Positions 25,432-34,030 are shown, counted from the stretch's first letter. The stretch is DNA of 64,000 nt from CAVQCX01 sp963775335 (GCA_963775335.1 CAVZIJ010000002.1:1054001-1118000); one strand, 5' to 3'. Numbers and translations are program-made. Notes: generated by a model from the sequence alone, not told the origin.

Positions 25432-25701
25432 TTATTTTACCCTTCCATTCAACGCTAGAAGTCGCGCCACTACGGCGATATCGATCTGCTGGAACTGATC
25501 TTCTGTGAGCTTCATTTCCTCAATTTCGGAATTCTTGAGCTCTGGCGTGACCGTGTAGAAATAATTGTGTTTCCAATTGATCGGATTTTCTTTCTTGTCT
25601 GCCGTTACGTCGTCGAAAAAGAGTCTGCTCGTTCCGTTGCCCATGTCTCTCAGGCAAACCGCAAGACCGACCTTGCTTCGAATCTTATCGTCGTATTCCA
25701 T
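25432..25701 (-). CDS. AT-rich small protein of unknown function, possible integron cassette gene
   Basis: 89 aa from ATG 25701, with ggaagga 4 bp upstream. It begins MEYDDKIRSKVGLAVCLRDM and contains RLFFDDVTADKKENPINWKH and NYFYTVTPELKNSEI. Its base composition is visibly lower in G+C than every neighbour, a sign of transfer. No family recognised. It is transcribed away from the truncated integrase and followed by an attC-like site, which is the layout expected for the first cassette of an integron. Confidence 0.65.
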   Translation of the reverse strand: MEYDDKIRSKVGLAVCLRDMGNGTSRLFFDDVTADKKENPINWKHNYFYTVTPELKNSEIEEMKLTEDQFQQIDIAVVARLLALNGRVK

Positions 25702-25772
25702 TGCTTCCTTCCGAGGCCGTCGCCGTAGGGTCGCCGGAGGCAGTCGCCCACCTCCGGCTCCCACAGAGCGTA

Positions 25773-26099
25773 GCGAAATTGCGCCGCAAGGTTTCGGCCA
25801 GCACGCAGAATCTGGCCCTCAACACCCTGGTCTTTCTTTACGGCAAAGTCCGCGGTACACCCTTGGTCGACATCGGGAAATTCGCGTACGCCAAGACGCA
25901 GCGCAGGCTGCCGACTGTGCTGACGCACGCTGAGGCTCAGCGGCTATTGGGGTGTATGGATAGCGCCGGCCGCCTGATGGCGGCGTTGCTCTACGGCAGC
26001 GGAATGCGACTGATGGAGTGCGTGCGGCTGCGCGTGCTCGACGCGGACTTGGGCTACGGTCAGATCAAGGTCCGCCAAGGCAAGGGCGGGAAGGACCGC
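25773..26099 (+). pseudogene. Truncated integron-type tyrosine recombinase
   Basis: About 109 codons. KVSASTQNLALNTLVFLYGK is the end of the N-terminal arm-binding domain and RLPTVLTHAEAQRLLGCMDS begins the catalytic domain. LLYGSGMRLMECVRLRVLDA contains the first catalytic Arg, and GYGQIKVRQGKGGKDR the catalytic Lys region. The first ~80 and the last ~180 residues, including the HxLRH box and the Tyr, are missing: homology stops at 26099. The wording is closest to IntI-type integrases. Inactive remnant. Confidence 0.75.
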
Positions 26100-26177
26100 G
26101 GCGGGCCTTTCGGCACCTCCGATACGCGGCGAGACGGCCAGTCGGCCATGACGGCTCGGGAGCTGCCCCGCGCCACC

Positions 26178-26519
26178 TCAGTGCTCGTGTGGCTCCGCGG
26201 GCGGCAACGGGCGGCCGGCCACGAGGTCGACGACGCTCTGCAGCGGGTCGGTCGCGCCGGTGGCGATGACCTCCACCCCCTGGGCGGCGAGGCGGCGCCG
26301 GAACCCTTCACCGCAGCTGCCGGTGATAAGGACGTCCAGTCCGAATATTGGGTGCTCGGTGCCGTGGAAGTCGTGCATCGACATCTCTTTGGGCAGGTCC
26401 AAGCGCCCCGTCTCCTCCACGCCGCCGTCCCCCCGCGTCTGGTAGAGCAGAAAGCGTCGCGCCTTGCCGCCATGGCCGGTGATGGTGCGGAAGTTCTGAC
26501 TGGTGACGCCGATCTTCAT
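26178..26519 (-). CDS. Dinitrogenase iron-molybdenum cofactor domain (NifX/NafY-like) protein
   Basis: 113 aa from ATG 26519. MKIGVTSQNFRTITGHGGKA, IFGLDVLITGSCGEGFRRRL and GVEVIATGATDPLQSVVD match the Nitro_FeMo-Co family fold. NifX and NafY hold cofactor precursors. Standalone versions occur in organisms with and without nitrogenase, and no other nif gene is visible here. A long upstream open frame to 26912 is not conserved. Confidence 0.75.
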   Translation of the reverse strand: MKIGVTSQNFRTITGHGGKARRFLLYQTRGDGGVEETGRLDLPKEMSMHDFHGTEHPIFGLDVLITGSCGEGFRRRLAAQGVEVIATGATDPLQSVVDLVAGRPLPPAEPHEH

Positions 26520-26742
26520 GGGTGCTGCTCCGGGCCGTTGGGTGCGGGCGTGCGTCGTGCCATGGCGACGGGCCTGCCCGCGCCGAGGCCATTCGAAAGA
26601 CGGACGGAAATGATACGAAAAACCGGGTCGAGAGGCAGTGAGGATGCTCAATAACCCCCGGCCCTCAGGTGGGACGGCGATAGGACGGCCGTCGCGGGTA
26701 CGTTCCGGGCCGCGTGAGATGGGCCGCCCGGGCGGGGGCGGA

Positions 26743-27378
26743 TCAGGTCGACCCGCCGGGGCCCTCCGCGAGCAGGCGGCGCAGGTCATCGGTGATAGCC
26801 GAGGCGGTGTCGCTCGCGCCGGCCAGCAGGCGGACCTCGCCCTGGCGGTCGAACACGTAGACCGCACTGCTGTGCGAGACCTCGTAGTTGCCCTTGGCGT
26901 CGGGCTTTCCATAGCCGTAGCTCACCCGGTAGCGCTTAGTGAGCGCCCGCAGCTCGTCCTGGGTCCCGCGCAGCCCCACGACCTGCGGCCCGAAGACGGC
27001 GGCGTACTTATTCAGCGCGGCCAACGTGTCGCGCGCCGGATCCACGCTCACGAACAGGATCCGCACCTGCCCCGCCTCTGCACCCAGGGCGGCTACCGAA
27101 CGGCTGAGCAGGGACAGGGTGGTCGGGCACACATCGGGGCAATGGGTATAGCCGAAGTAGAGCAACACCACCCGGCCCCGGAAATCCTGTCCGTGCACGG
27201 CGGCGCCGTCGCTCGCCTCGGTGAGGGTGAATTTCAGCTCGGGCATGAGCCCGGAGACGTCGTGCAGGGCCCAGGGCACAGCGCTGCGCCCACAGGCGCC
27301 GAGCAGGACGGTCAGGAGCAGCACGCCCAGGCGCGAGACCAGGAGGCGATCGGCCCTCCCCGTGCGGCGGGCCTTCAT
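26743..27378 (-). CDS. SCO1/SenC family copper chaperone
   Basis: 211 aa predicted lipoprotein (LLVSRLGVLLLTVLLGACG). The thioredoxin-like fold carries YFGYTHCPDVCPTTLSLLSR with the CPxxxC copper pair (CPDVC) and the distal His in NYEVSHSSAVYVFDR. It delivers copper to, or keeps reduced, the CuA site of cytochrome c oxidase. Last of three genes joined by 4-bp overlaps with pcuC and ctaG-like genes. Confidence 0.92.
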   Translation of the reverse strand: MKARRTGRADRLLVSRLGVLLLTVLLGACGRSAVPWALHDVSGLMPELKFTLTEASDGAAVHGQDFRGRVVLLYFGYTHCPDVCPTTLSLLSRSVAALGAEAGQVRILFVSVDPARDTLAALNKYAAVFGPQVVGLRGTQDELRALTKRYRVSYGYGKPDAKGNYEVSHSSAVYVFDRQGEVRLLAGASDTASAITDDLRRLLAEGPGGST

Positions 27379-27809
27379 TGGCCCTGGACCCCTTCGACCC
27401 GGAACGGGATCTCCAGGGTCTGCCCGTCGCCGAAACGCAGGGTCACCGGCACCTTGTCACCGGGGTGCAGGGTCTGCTTGGGCTCCATCAGCATCAGGTG
27501 GTAGCCGCCAGGGGCAAAGACCAGGGTCTTCCCCGGGGCCAGATCCAGACCGTCGACATGGACCATCCGCTGCATGCCGCCCTCCTCAACACTGCGATGC
27601 AGCATCACATCGCCGAATGCCGGGCTGGCGGCGCCCACCAGCTGCAGCGGGGCCGACGCGTGGCTGGTGATCGAGAAGTATCCGGCGAGCGGTAGATCGC
27701 CCGGTAGCCAGCGTATGCGCGCATCGCTGACCGATGCCGGCGGCTGCGCCGCCTGGGCGACCAGCACAGGCCCGAGCACAAAGAGGAAAAGAAGTAGCAG
27801 GCGTCTCAT
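27375..27809 (-). CDS. pcuC: PCu(A)C periplasmic copper chaperone
   Basis: 144 aa with signal peptide (LLLLFLFVLGPVLVAQA). The copper-binding pattern HxxxM-x10-M-x21-HxM is seen as HRSVEEGGMQRM and FAPGGYHLMLM. It passes Cu(I) to Sco or to the CuA site. It overlaps the sco gene by 4 bp and the ctaG-like gene by 4 bp. Confidence 0.92.
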   Translation of the reverse strand: MRRLLLLFLFVLGPVLVAQAAQPPASVSDARIRWLPGDLPLAGYFSITSHASAPLQLVGAASPAFGDVMLHRSVEEGGMQRMVHVDGLDLAPGKTLVFAPGGYHLMLMEPKQTLHPGDKVPVTLRFGDGQTLEIPFRVEGVQGQ

Positions 27810-28729
27810 GTTGTACTCTCCGAAAGTCCTCGTTCAGCGTCCATCCGCGCGTCGGCCGCCGGGGTCCCCTCCTCGCGGGCACTCTGGCGCATCCACAAAC
27901 GTAGCACCAGCAGAATGGCGATGACGCTCATCATCCCCGCGGGGATCCAGGTGATGATCCCGCCCGTCACCTGATCCACCAGCGGACTCACCGGCCAGGC
28001 CCGGCCGCACACGCTGTAGACGTCATAGAGCACCGACTTGCTCAGCGTGATGTGCGCGCCGAGCCCGATCTGGGGCAGCATGATCGCCCAGAGCATCAGG
28101 ATGCGGGCCGGATAGCGCAGGGTACGGTGCTCGCGGGGGGGACGCGGGTCCAGCACCAGCCACCAGAACAGCAGGCCGTCGAGCACCATGCTCCAGTTCA
28201 TCAGCCAGTAGCGCGACGAGCTGAGCATGGCGTCGAAATGTACCGACGGCGTCAGCCAGAAGAAGATCAGGCCGACGAACAGCAAGGGGGAGACGATGGG
28301 GTTCTGCACCAGCCGGTACAGGCTCTGCAGCGGCCAGCTTCGCCACAGGGGAAGCAGCACCCGATCGCGCAGCCGCGTCGGCAGCCCCCATCCCATCACC
28401 TCATGGGGGACGGCGAGCATGATCAGGAAAGGCCCGAGATGGTGCAGGACCAGGTGCTGCGCCCGGTGCACCCAGAACATGTGCTGAGAGAGGTAATCCA
28501 CGTAAGTCTGCATCACCCCGTATGTCAGCACCAGGCCGACATAGAAGCTGAGCGCCCGGGCGAAGCCGGTCGCCAGGCCGGCCTGGCGACGACGCCTGAG
28601 CCCGCGCCAGAAAAGGGCGCCCGCGCCAACGCAGGTGACCAAAACGGTAGGCGAGAACTCCCAGGGCGTAATCAGTGTAAGGAGCGAAGGCACCAGCGGT
28701 ACGGGGGATCGGGTGACAGGCGAAGCCAC
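27806..28729 (-). CDS. CtaG/Caa3-type cytochrome c oxidase assembly factor
   Basis: 307 aa multi-helix membrane protein of the caa3_CtaG family. QHMFWVHRAQHLVLHHLGPF and LMNWSMVLDGLLFWWLVLDP are conserved signatures with His residues that probably handle copper. The set ctaG-like/pcuC/sco forms a compact unit for oxidase copper-centre assembly, though no oxidase subunit genes lie in the window. Confidence 0.88.
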   Translation of the reverse strand: MASPVTRSPVPLVPSLLTLITPWEFSPTVLVTCVGAGALFWRGLRRRRQAGLATGFARALSFYVGLVLTYGVMQTYVDYLSQHMFWVHRAQHLVLHHLGPFLIMLAVPHEVMGWGLPTRLRDRVLLPLWRSWPLQSLYRLVQNPIVSPLLFVGLIFFWLTPSVHFDAMLSSSRYWLMNWSMVLDGLLFWWLVLDPRPPREHRTLRYPARILMLWAIMLPQIGLGAHITLSKSVLYDVYSVCGRAWPVSPLVDQVTGGIITWIPAGMMSVIAILLVLRLWMRQSAREEGTPAADARMDAERGLSESTT

Positions 28730-28880
28730 GGGGGCGGCCTGGACGGCAAGGCTGTGAAGATACCAAACGGGCTCTCCCAGGGCAAACCGACCGGCCGGGA
28801 GGCGGCATCCGAAAGACGGCCCGCGAACGCGGCTTCGGGCTGGCCGCCCCGCGGGCGGGCCGACAGCCGCCGCGATCGGA

Positions 28881-29579
28881 TCAGCGCTGCATCAGGTGCT
28901 CGAGCATGAGCTCGATGCGGGCCAGCCGCGCGTCAAGGATGTCCAGTCGCTTCATCAGGGCCTGCTGCCGGGCCATCATCTCGTGCCCGCCATGCATCAT
29001 GCCCATGCCGCAGTGCCCGCCCTCGTCATCTTGCATCCCCCCCATCATGTGCATGGTCCGGCACTTGTGCCTGCAGGCCTCCGGCATCATCCCGGCCTCG
29101 GCCCCCGGCATCTGGGTACCCATCCGTGTGCCCATTCCGTGCATACCCCGGCACTTCTCCGCGGCCTCGCCCTTGATCATGCCGCCGCACTTGTCCATGG
29201 CATCACCCTTGGCCATGGCGCCCTGCCCCGCGCCGACCTGCGTGGCGCCCATCTTGCCCTGACCCATGCCAGCGCACTTGTGCATGCCCTCGAGCTTGGG
29301 CATGGCACCCAGCACTGCGCCGGGCTGCATGGCGCCGGGCTGGCCTATGCCTCCGCCGGCCGGGCGCGTCTGCTCCGTTCCACCAAGGACCGGGGCCTGC
29401 TCCACGGGCATGGCAGGTGCGGGAACGGCTGCGGTCGGGGCGGGCGGTGGGGGGGGCACGGGCTCGGCGGCTGCGGGCGGAGCGGCCGGCGCCCCAGCCC
29501 CCGCCTCCTCGGCCAGGACACAGGGGCTCGCCAGCAGCAGGGCGGACAGCGCCAGGGGTACGAGCTGACTCTTGACCAT
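28881..29579 (-). CDS. Met/His/Cys-rich periplasmic protein, likely metal-binding
   Basis: 232 aa from ATG 29579 with aggagaaggaag upstream. The signal peptide is LVPLALSALLLASPCVLA. An Ala/Pro linker (about 25-80) is followed by a region packed with Met, His and Cys: EGMHKCAGMGQGKMGATQ, DKCGGMIKGEAAEKCRGMHG, CRHKCRTMHMMGGM and HCGMGMMHGGHEMM. It ends in an amphipathic helix (ALMKRLDILDARLARIELML). The composition suits Cu(I) binding, and the gene lies 150 bp upstream of the copper-assembly operon on the same strand. Family unknown to me. Confidence 0.65.
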   Translation of the reverse strand: MVKSQLVPLALSALLLASPCVLAEEAGAGAPAAPPAAAEPVPPPPPAPTAAVPAPAMPVEQAPVLGGTEQTRPAGGGIGQPGAMQPGAVLGAMPKLEGMHKCAGMGQGKMGATQVGAGQGAMAKGDAMDKCGGMIKGEAAEKCRGMHGMGTRMGTQMPGAEAGMMPEACRHKCRTMHMMGGMQDDEGGHCGMGMMHGGHEMMARQQALMKRLDILDARLARIELMLEHLMQR

Positions 29580-29832
29580 CTTCCTTCTCCTCAGGTGGGT
29601 TGTCGATTGGCTCTCGAGCGGGTTGTCACCTGCCACAGGGCCCTCTCCGGTCTGATTGCCTGGAGCGCGGGGTTGTTCCCGACCCCGCGGTTGCGGGGGA
29701 GGGCCCGGCGGCGCTCGGGGCGCTGGATCGGCAGGCACCGGCGCCCGAGCCGGTAGACTCACAACGATAGTACGAAAAGGCGTTCGGCGGGGACCGCCGG
29801 TCAGGAGCGGGCGCCTGCCCGCGATGGCCTGC

Positions 29833-29856
29833 TCGCGACCGGGCAGTCGCTCCTAC
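29833..29856. repeat. REP-like element (copy 2)
   Basis: tcgcgaccgggcagtcgctc followed by ctac. It shares the tcgcga...tcgctcctac frame with the copies at 17295 and 29885. Confidence 0.55.
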
Positions 29857-29884
29857 GCGGGAAGGGGCGGCTCGAGGTGGCTGG

Positions 29885-29909
29885 TCGCGAGCGGGAGCTC
29901 GCTCCTACC
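29885..29909. repeat. REP-like element (copy 3)
   Basis: tcgcgagcgggagctcgctc followed by ctacc. It differs from the copy at 17295-17319 at two of 25 bases. Confidence 0.65.
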
Positions 29910-30104
29910 GGGTCGGGGTCGGTACGAGGGAGCCAGGGGGGTCCGCGAGGCTATACAATTGGATTAGAGAAGGCATCGCGCGGTGGCCAGGTCCGGTGCC
30001 GCGGACGGCCTGACGATCCGCCGGTCCGCAACACGTCCGGGCAATCCGGGCCCAAACCAACGACCAGGACCGGCGGCGACCATAACCGACAGGAGGACCC
30101 CAAC

Positions 30105-30536
30105 ATGTCCATCTGGGTACTTGTCGCCGATACCAGCCGCGCTCGTATCTTCTCGGCCGAAAAGGCCGTCAGCCCGCTCGTTGAGATCCAGGACCTCACC
30201 CACCCCGAGGCCCGAATGCACGACAACCAGATGGCGAGCGACGAGCCGGGACGCGGCCGGAACACGGTGAGCAGCAGTCACGCATATACGGAAGAGACCG
30301 ATCCCAAGCGCGACTCCGCCGCGCGGTTCGCCTCCAAGGTCTGCGACGCGCTGGAGGAAGGCAGGGTCGCCGGCCGATTCTCCAAGCTCTACGTGGTCGC
30401 GCCGCCGACCTTCCTCGGACTGCTCCGCAAGTGCCAGCACAACGGACTGCGCGGGTTAATCGCCGGCGAGGTCGACAAGAACATCAGCACCCGGGACGTT
30501 GCCACCATCCGCAGCCACCTGCCGGACTATCTTTGA
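30105..30536 (+). CDS. Host attachment family protein
   Basis: 143 aa from ATG 30105 behind an aggagg site. WVLVADTSRARIFSAEKAVS and LVEIQDLTHPEARMHDNQMA are the family signature named after a plant-attachment factor. The C-terminus, LYVVAPPTFLGLLRK, then GEVDKNISTRDVATIRSHLP, resembles eRF1-like/baeRF domains. Its biochemical role is not established. No signal peptide. It stands alone. Confidence 0.85.
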   Translation: MSIWVLVADTSRARIFSAEKAVSPLVEIQDLTHPEARMHDNQMASDEPGRGRNTVSSSHAYTEETDPKRDSAARFASKVCDALEEGRVAGRFSKLYVVAPPTFLGLLRKCQHNGLRGLIAGEVDKNISTRDVATIRSHLPDYL

Positions 30537-30913
30537 CCCGGCGCGCCCCGGGGGCTACCCCGGGGCAGCTTCGGCCGACCTCAGCACCCGGAGAGGGCAT
30601 CTTGCTCGCGCGACTCTATCCTCAGCAGCTCTATCACCCCTGCGATGCGCAGGCATTGGCCTTCGTCTGGTGCAGCAGCGGCGCCTGGAGTGGAGCGCGG
30701 CGCGCCACCAGTACCACCACCAGCACGCGGGCGAGCTGAGGCGCTGCGGCGGCTTGGCCCGCCTCCGGCACGATCCGTGCACCTCTCACAAGCCGGGCCG
30801 GGCTGCGCGACCCGGCGCTTCGCACCGGCGAGCCGCCGGGCTGCCGCCCCGTCCAACCCGGCCCGCGGGGGCCAGTCCGACGAGACAACACCGACCCGAG
30901 AAGGCTCCGAACC
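30537..30913. other. GC-rich gap before sthA
   Basis: No supported gene in 377 bp. Open frames in several registers are Arg/Ala-rich and lack similarity that I recognise. A short stretch after 30603 (LARLYPQQLYHPCDAQALAF) looks protein-like but is not sustained in one frame. Confidence 0.4.
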
Positions 30914-32311
30914 ATGTCGCACCGGCACTACGACACCCTGATCATCGGCAGCGGCCCCGGCGGCGAGGGCGCGGCCATGAAGCTCGCCAAGGCCGGCCGG
31001 CGCGTCGCCGTGGTCGAGGCCTTCGATCAGGTGGGCGGCGGCTGCACCCACTGGGGCACCATCCCGAGCAAAGCCCTGCGCCAGGCCATCCAGCTGCTCG
31101 CCGACTACCGGCGCAACCCACTGTTCCAGCGTACGGTACGCCAGATCCACGTCGACTACCCCCAACTGCTTGCGGCGGCCGGCTCCGTGATCCGCGACCA
31201 GGTGCGCACCAAGTACCGTTATTACGACCGCAACCGGGTGGACGTGATCCACGGCAGGGCCCGCTTCGTCGATGCCCGCACCATCGAGGTGAGCGAGGCC
31301 GGCGGACGGGTGGATCGCTTCACGGCGGATGCCTTCGTGATCGCGACGGGCTCGCGCCCCTACCATCCCCCGGACATCGACTTTTCCCATCCCCGGGTGC
31401 TGGACAGCGACTCGGTGCTGCGGCTCGACCAAACCCCGGGGTCCCTCACCATCTACGGGGCGGGAGTGATCGGCTGCGAGTATGCCTCGGTGTTCTGCAA
31501 CCTGGACGTCAAGGTGAACCTCGTCAATACCCGCGACCGGCTGCTCGCCTTCCTGGACGACGAGATCACCGACGCGCTCGGCTACTACCTGCGCACCCAG
31601 GGCACCGTGATCCGCCACCAGGAGGAGTACGAGCGCGTCGAGCCCCTGGACAACGGGGTGGTGCTGCACTGCCGCTCGGGCAAGAAGTTCAAGACCGATT
31701 ACCTTCTCTGGGCAAACGGGCGTGCCGGCAACAGCGCCGCTCTGGGCCTGGAGGCCCTGGGCATAGGCACCAACAGCCGCGGCCAGATCGAGGTGGACGG
31801 CAGCTACCGCACGACACTGCCCGAGATCTACGCTGTGGGCGACGTGGCCGGCCCGCCGGGGCTGGCCAGCGCGAGCTACGACCAGGGCCGCTTCGTAGGG
31901 ACCCTGATCTCCGAGGGCGAGTCGGACTGGAAGCTCATCGAGGACTTCCCCAGCGGAATCTACACCAGTCCGGAGATCAGCTCCATCGGACGCACCGAGC
32001 GCGAGCTAACCGACCAGCAGGTGCCCTACGAGGTCGGGCGGGCGATGTTCAAGAACATCGCCCGGGCCCAGATCACCGGCCACACGGTAGGGATGCTCAA
32101 GCTGCTGTTCCACCGCGAAAGCCTGGAGATCCTGGGCATCCATTGCTTCGGCGAGCAGGCATCGGAGATCGTCCACATCGGCCAGGCCATCATGACCCAG
32201 ACAGGGGGGGCAAATAGCCTCTTGTACTTCGCAGAGACCACCTTCAATTATCCGACCATGGCCGAGGCCTACCGGGTGGCGGCCCTGAACGGGCTGAACC
32301 GGATATTCTGA
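30914..32311 (+). CDS. sthA: Soluble pyridine nucleotide transhydrogenase
   Basis: 465 aa. The FAD-binding dinucleotide fold is TLIIGSGPGGEGAAMKLAKA. The region GGGCTHWGTIPSKALRQAI corresponds to the disulfide site of related reductases but keeps only one Cys, as in SthA/UdhA. The second Rossmann fold is TIYGAGVIGCEYASVF, and YAVGDVAGPPGLASASYDQG binds FAD. It interconverts NADPH and NADH in the cytoplasm. Confidence 0.95.
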   Translation: MSHRHYDTLIIGSGPGGEGAAMKLAKAGRRVAVVEAFDQVGGGCTHWGTIPSKALRQAIQLLADYRRNPLFQRTVRQIHVDYPQLLAAAGSVIRDQVRTKYRYYDRNRVDVIHGRARFVDARTIEVSEAGGRVDRFTADAFVIATGSRPYHPPDIDFSHPRVLDSDSVLRLDQTPGSLTIYGAGVIGCEYASVFCNLDVKVNLVNTRDRLLAFLDDEITDALGYYLRTQGTVIRHQEEYERVEPLDNGVVLHCRSGKKFKTDYLLWANGRAGNSAALGLEALGIGTNSRGQIEVDGSYRTTLPEIYAVGDVAGPPGLASASYDQGRFVGTLISEGESDWKLIEDFPSGIYTSPEISSIGRTERELTDQQVPYEVGRAMFKNIARAQITGHTVGMLKLLFHRESLEILGIHCFGEQASEIVHIGQAIMTQTGGANSLLYFAETTFNYPTMAEAYRVAALNGLNRIF

Positions 32312-32402
32312 TACCGCCGCACCGGCGCGAGCCCCGAAACCACGGATCGCGGGGCCGTCGTGTCGAAGGGGCATCCCTCCGCGGCCGGAGGGCCGCCCGC
32401 CG

Positions 32403-33170
32403 ATGCGGCATTCGGACAAACACGAGCCCATGGACATCTCCACATTTTCAGACATCGAGCCCGAGACGGAGACCGAGCGCACCGAGCGCCACGCCACGCT
32501 GGCCGTGGAGGTGGCGGTCGCCTGGCGCAGCGAGGCGGCGTGCCACACCGACTGCCACTTCGCGGGCAAGCTCAACCTGTGGCGCGACATCCTGCCGCCA
32601 CCGCTGGAGGCCGGGCTGTTGGACCGCCCGGTCGGATACGTGCTGCAGGCAGGCTTCGCCCCGGGGGATCTGCTCGAGCCTTACCAGCCGAGCCGACTCA
32701 TGACCCTGCGCGACGCCCAGTTCGACCGGCGCCTACCCCGCGCCGGGCTGATCCAGCCGCGGGCTGGGCGCTTCTACCCCAAGGGCGTGCTGCGAAACGT
32801 TGCGGGCATCTACAGCGAGAACCGCAGCCCGTTCCGCGTCGCGGAGGTCGAAGACGGACGGCTGCGGGCGGACCTCAACCACCCGCTGGCGGACCGCGAC
32901 GAGGAGGTGGCCCGCGTACTGTCCCCCGGGGGTCGCTTGGTGGTGAGCTTCTCCAACCGCCGCTTCCCGCCGAAGGTCGTCCGGGTTTGGGAGGACATCC
33001 ACGAGCTCGAGCGCCCGGGGCTGGTGCTGGAGTACTTCCTGCGCTCCGGCCGGTTCCGCAACCTGGAGACCTACTCTCTGCGCGGGCTGCCGAGGCCGGG
33101 GGATGATCCGTACGCGCGCCAGACTCCGTTCTCCGACCCGGTGTTCGCGGTCTGGGGGGAGGCGGCCTGA
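32403..33170 (+). CDS. Methyltransferase-family protein with an apparent in-frame internal deletion
   Basis: 255 aa. The N-terminal part (LLEPYQPSRLMTLRDAQFDR, RAGRFYPKGVLRNVAGIYSE) and C-terminal part (EEVARVLSPGGRLVVSFSNR, RFPPKVVRVWEDIHELERPG, LRGLPRPGDDPYAR) look like the two ends of a SAM-dependent methyltransferase of about 400 aa. The central SAM-binding segment (motif I, 'VLDL.SS..SH') expected between them is absent: the frame passes from LNHPLADRD to EEVARVL near 32895. The product probably cannot bind SAM. Assignment is from recalled family architecture. Confidence 0.55.
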   Translation: MRHSDKHEPMDISTFSDIEPETETERTERHATLAVEVAVAWRSEAACHTDCHFAGKLNLWRDILPPPLEAGLLDRPVGYVLQAGFAPGDLLEPYQPSRLMTLRDAQFDRRLPRAGLIQPRAGRFYPKGVLRNVAGIYSENRSPFRVAEVEDGRLRADLNHPLADRDEEVARVLSPGGRLVVSFSNRRFPPKVVRVWEDIHELERPGLVLEYFLRSGRFRNLETYSLRGLPRPGDDPYARQTPFSDPVFAVWGEAA

Positions 33171-33272
33171 TCATGCTGCCGGGCCATTCGGCCATCCTGT
33201 CGGGTAAGCGCAAGGCGCCAACGCGTCGTACTCACAAAGCCCGAGACGGCGTAGTCGGAGGTGCCGCTGAGC

Positions 33273-33818
33273 ATGAACGCCTTGGGGCTCCCGGTCTGCA
33301 TCGACCGGCGCGCGGGTCCGGCGCGCCGCACCGGACCCGCATTCTCCTGAACGGGCACCCGCCCCTTGACCCCGCAAGCCGACTTTCGCCGCTTCAGCCT
33401 GCCGCGGGTGAATCCCTTTCTCGGCACCCTTCAGGTCCTGGAGATGGAGAGCGCGCGGGCCCTCTCTCCCGACGGCAACCGGTGGGAGATCCAGGTGGCC
33501 GCCGAACGTCCGACCAATCTCTGGGGGGCCTCAGCCGGGGCAACGCCCACACCGATTTCTTCATCTTCGGGGTCTGGTCCGCCGCAGCGGGGCTGCGCCG
33601 GGTGCCGGTGAGCCCTTTGTTCGACATCGGCACCATGCTGGAGGAATCCGGGCGCGTCCTGGACCTGCTGAAGCGGGAAGCGGCCAACCTGCCTTTCGCC
33701 CCGCTGCCCATGTGGGAGCTCTGGCTGCTGGACCAGGCCGAAGGCAGGCCGCTCGCCCTGCTCGGGGGTCGCGCTCGACGAGGAGGCCCGGGCGCGCCTG
33801 CGGCGCGGCTACGGTTGA
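33273..33818 (+). pseudogene. Conserved hypothetical gene broken by four single-base indels
   Basis: Starting at ATG 33273 (MNALGLPVCIDRRAGPARRT), the protein continues through RILLNGHPPL, TPQADFRRFSLPRVNPFLGT, NAHTDFFIFGVWSAAAGLRR and LPMWELWLLDQAEGRPLALL to VALDEEARARLRRGYG, stop 33816-33818. Pieces lie in alternating frames. Shifts at about 33325 (-1), 33366 (+1), 33527 in a G6 run (-1) and 33768 in a G5 run (+1) sum to zero, and the total length, 546 bp, is divisible by three. Function unknown. It follows the methyltransferase-like gene and may share an operon. Confidence 0.5.
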
Positions 33819-33850
33819 GACGGGGGCTTGACCGCCCTCGGGGGGCGAGC

Positions 33851-33876
33851 AGCTCGCGGCCGGCGGCCGCTCCTAT
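33851..33876. repeat. Divergent REP-like element (copy 4)
   Basis: agctcgcggccggcggccgc followed by tcctat. It has the same hairpin outline and gctcctay end as the copies at 17.3 and 29.9 kb but a more GC-rich centre. Confidence 0.4.
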
Positions 33877-34030
33877 ACCAACCGGGCGGGACCCCTCGCC
33901 CTTAGGGCGGGACAGCGCAGCCTATCGCGCCGTCCGCAGACACCCCTCGGGAGCCGGGCTTCGGTCTGGAGACAAGACACCCGGGCGGGGAATGCGCGTC
34001 CGGCCAGCCCCAACCCCGCCCGCAGCGGCG

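Larger units (their letters stand above)
29580..30104. other. Intergenic region with REP-like elements
   Basis: 525 bp without a recognised gene. It contains two REP-like copies (29833-29856 and 29885-29909) and a tatacaat at 29952-29959 that may be the -10 of the host-attachment-family gene. The ribosome-binding site aggagg for that gene is at 30091-30096. Confidence 0.5.

Noticed and set aside
29881..29959. REP copies first read as a tRNA-like fold
   Set aside because: No acceptor stem, T-loop GTTCRANNC or anticodon arm could be drawn.
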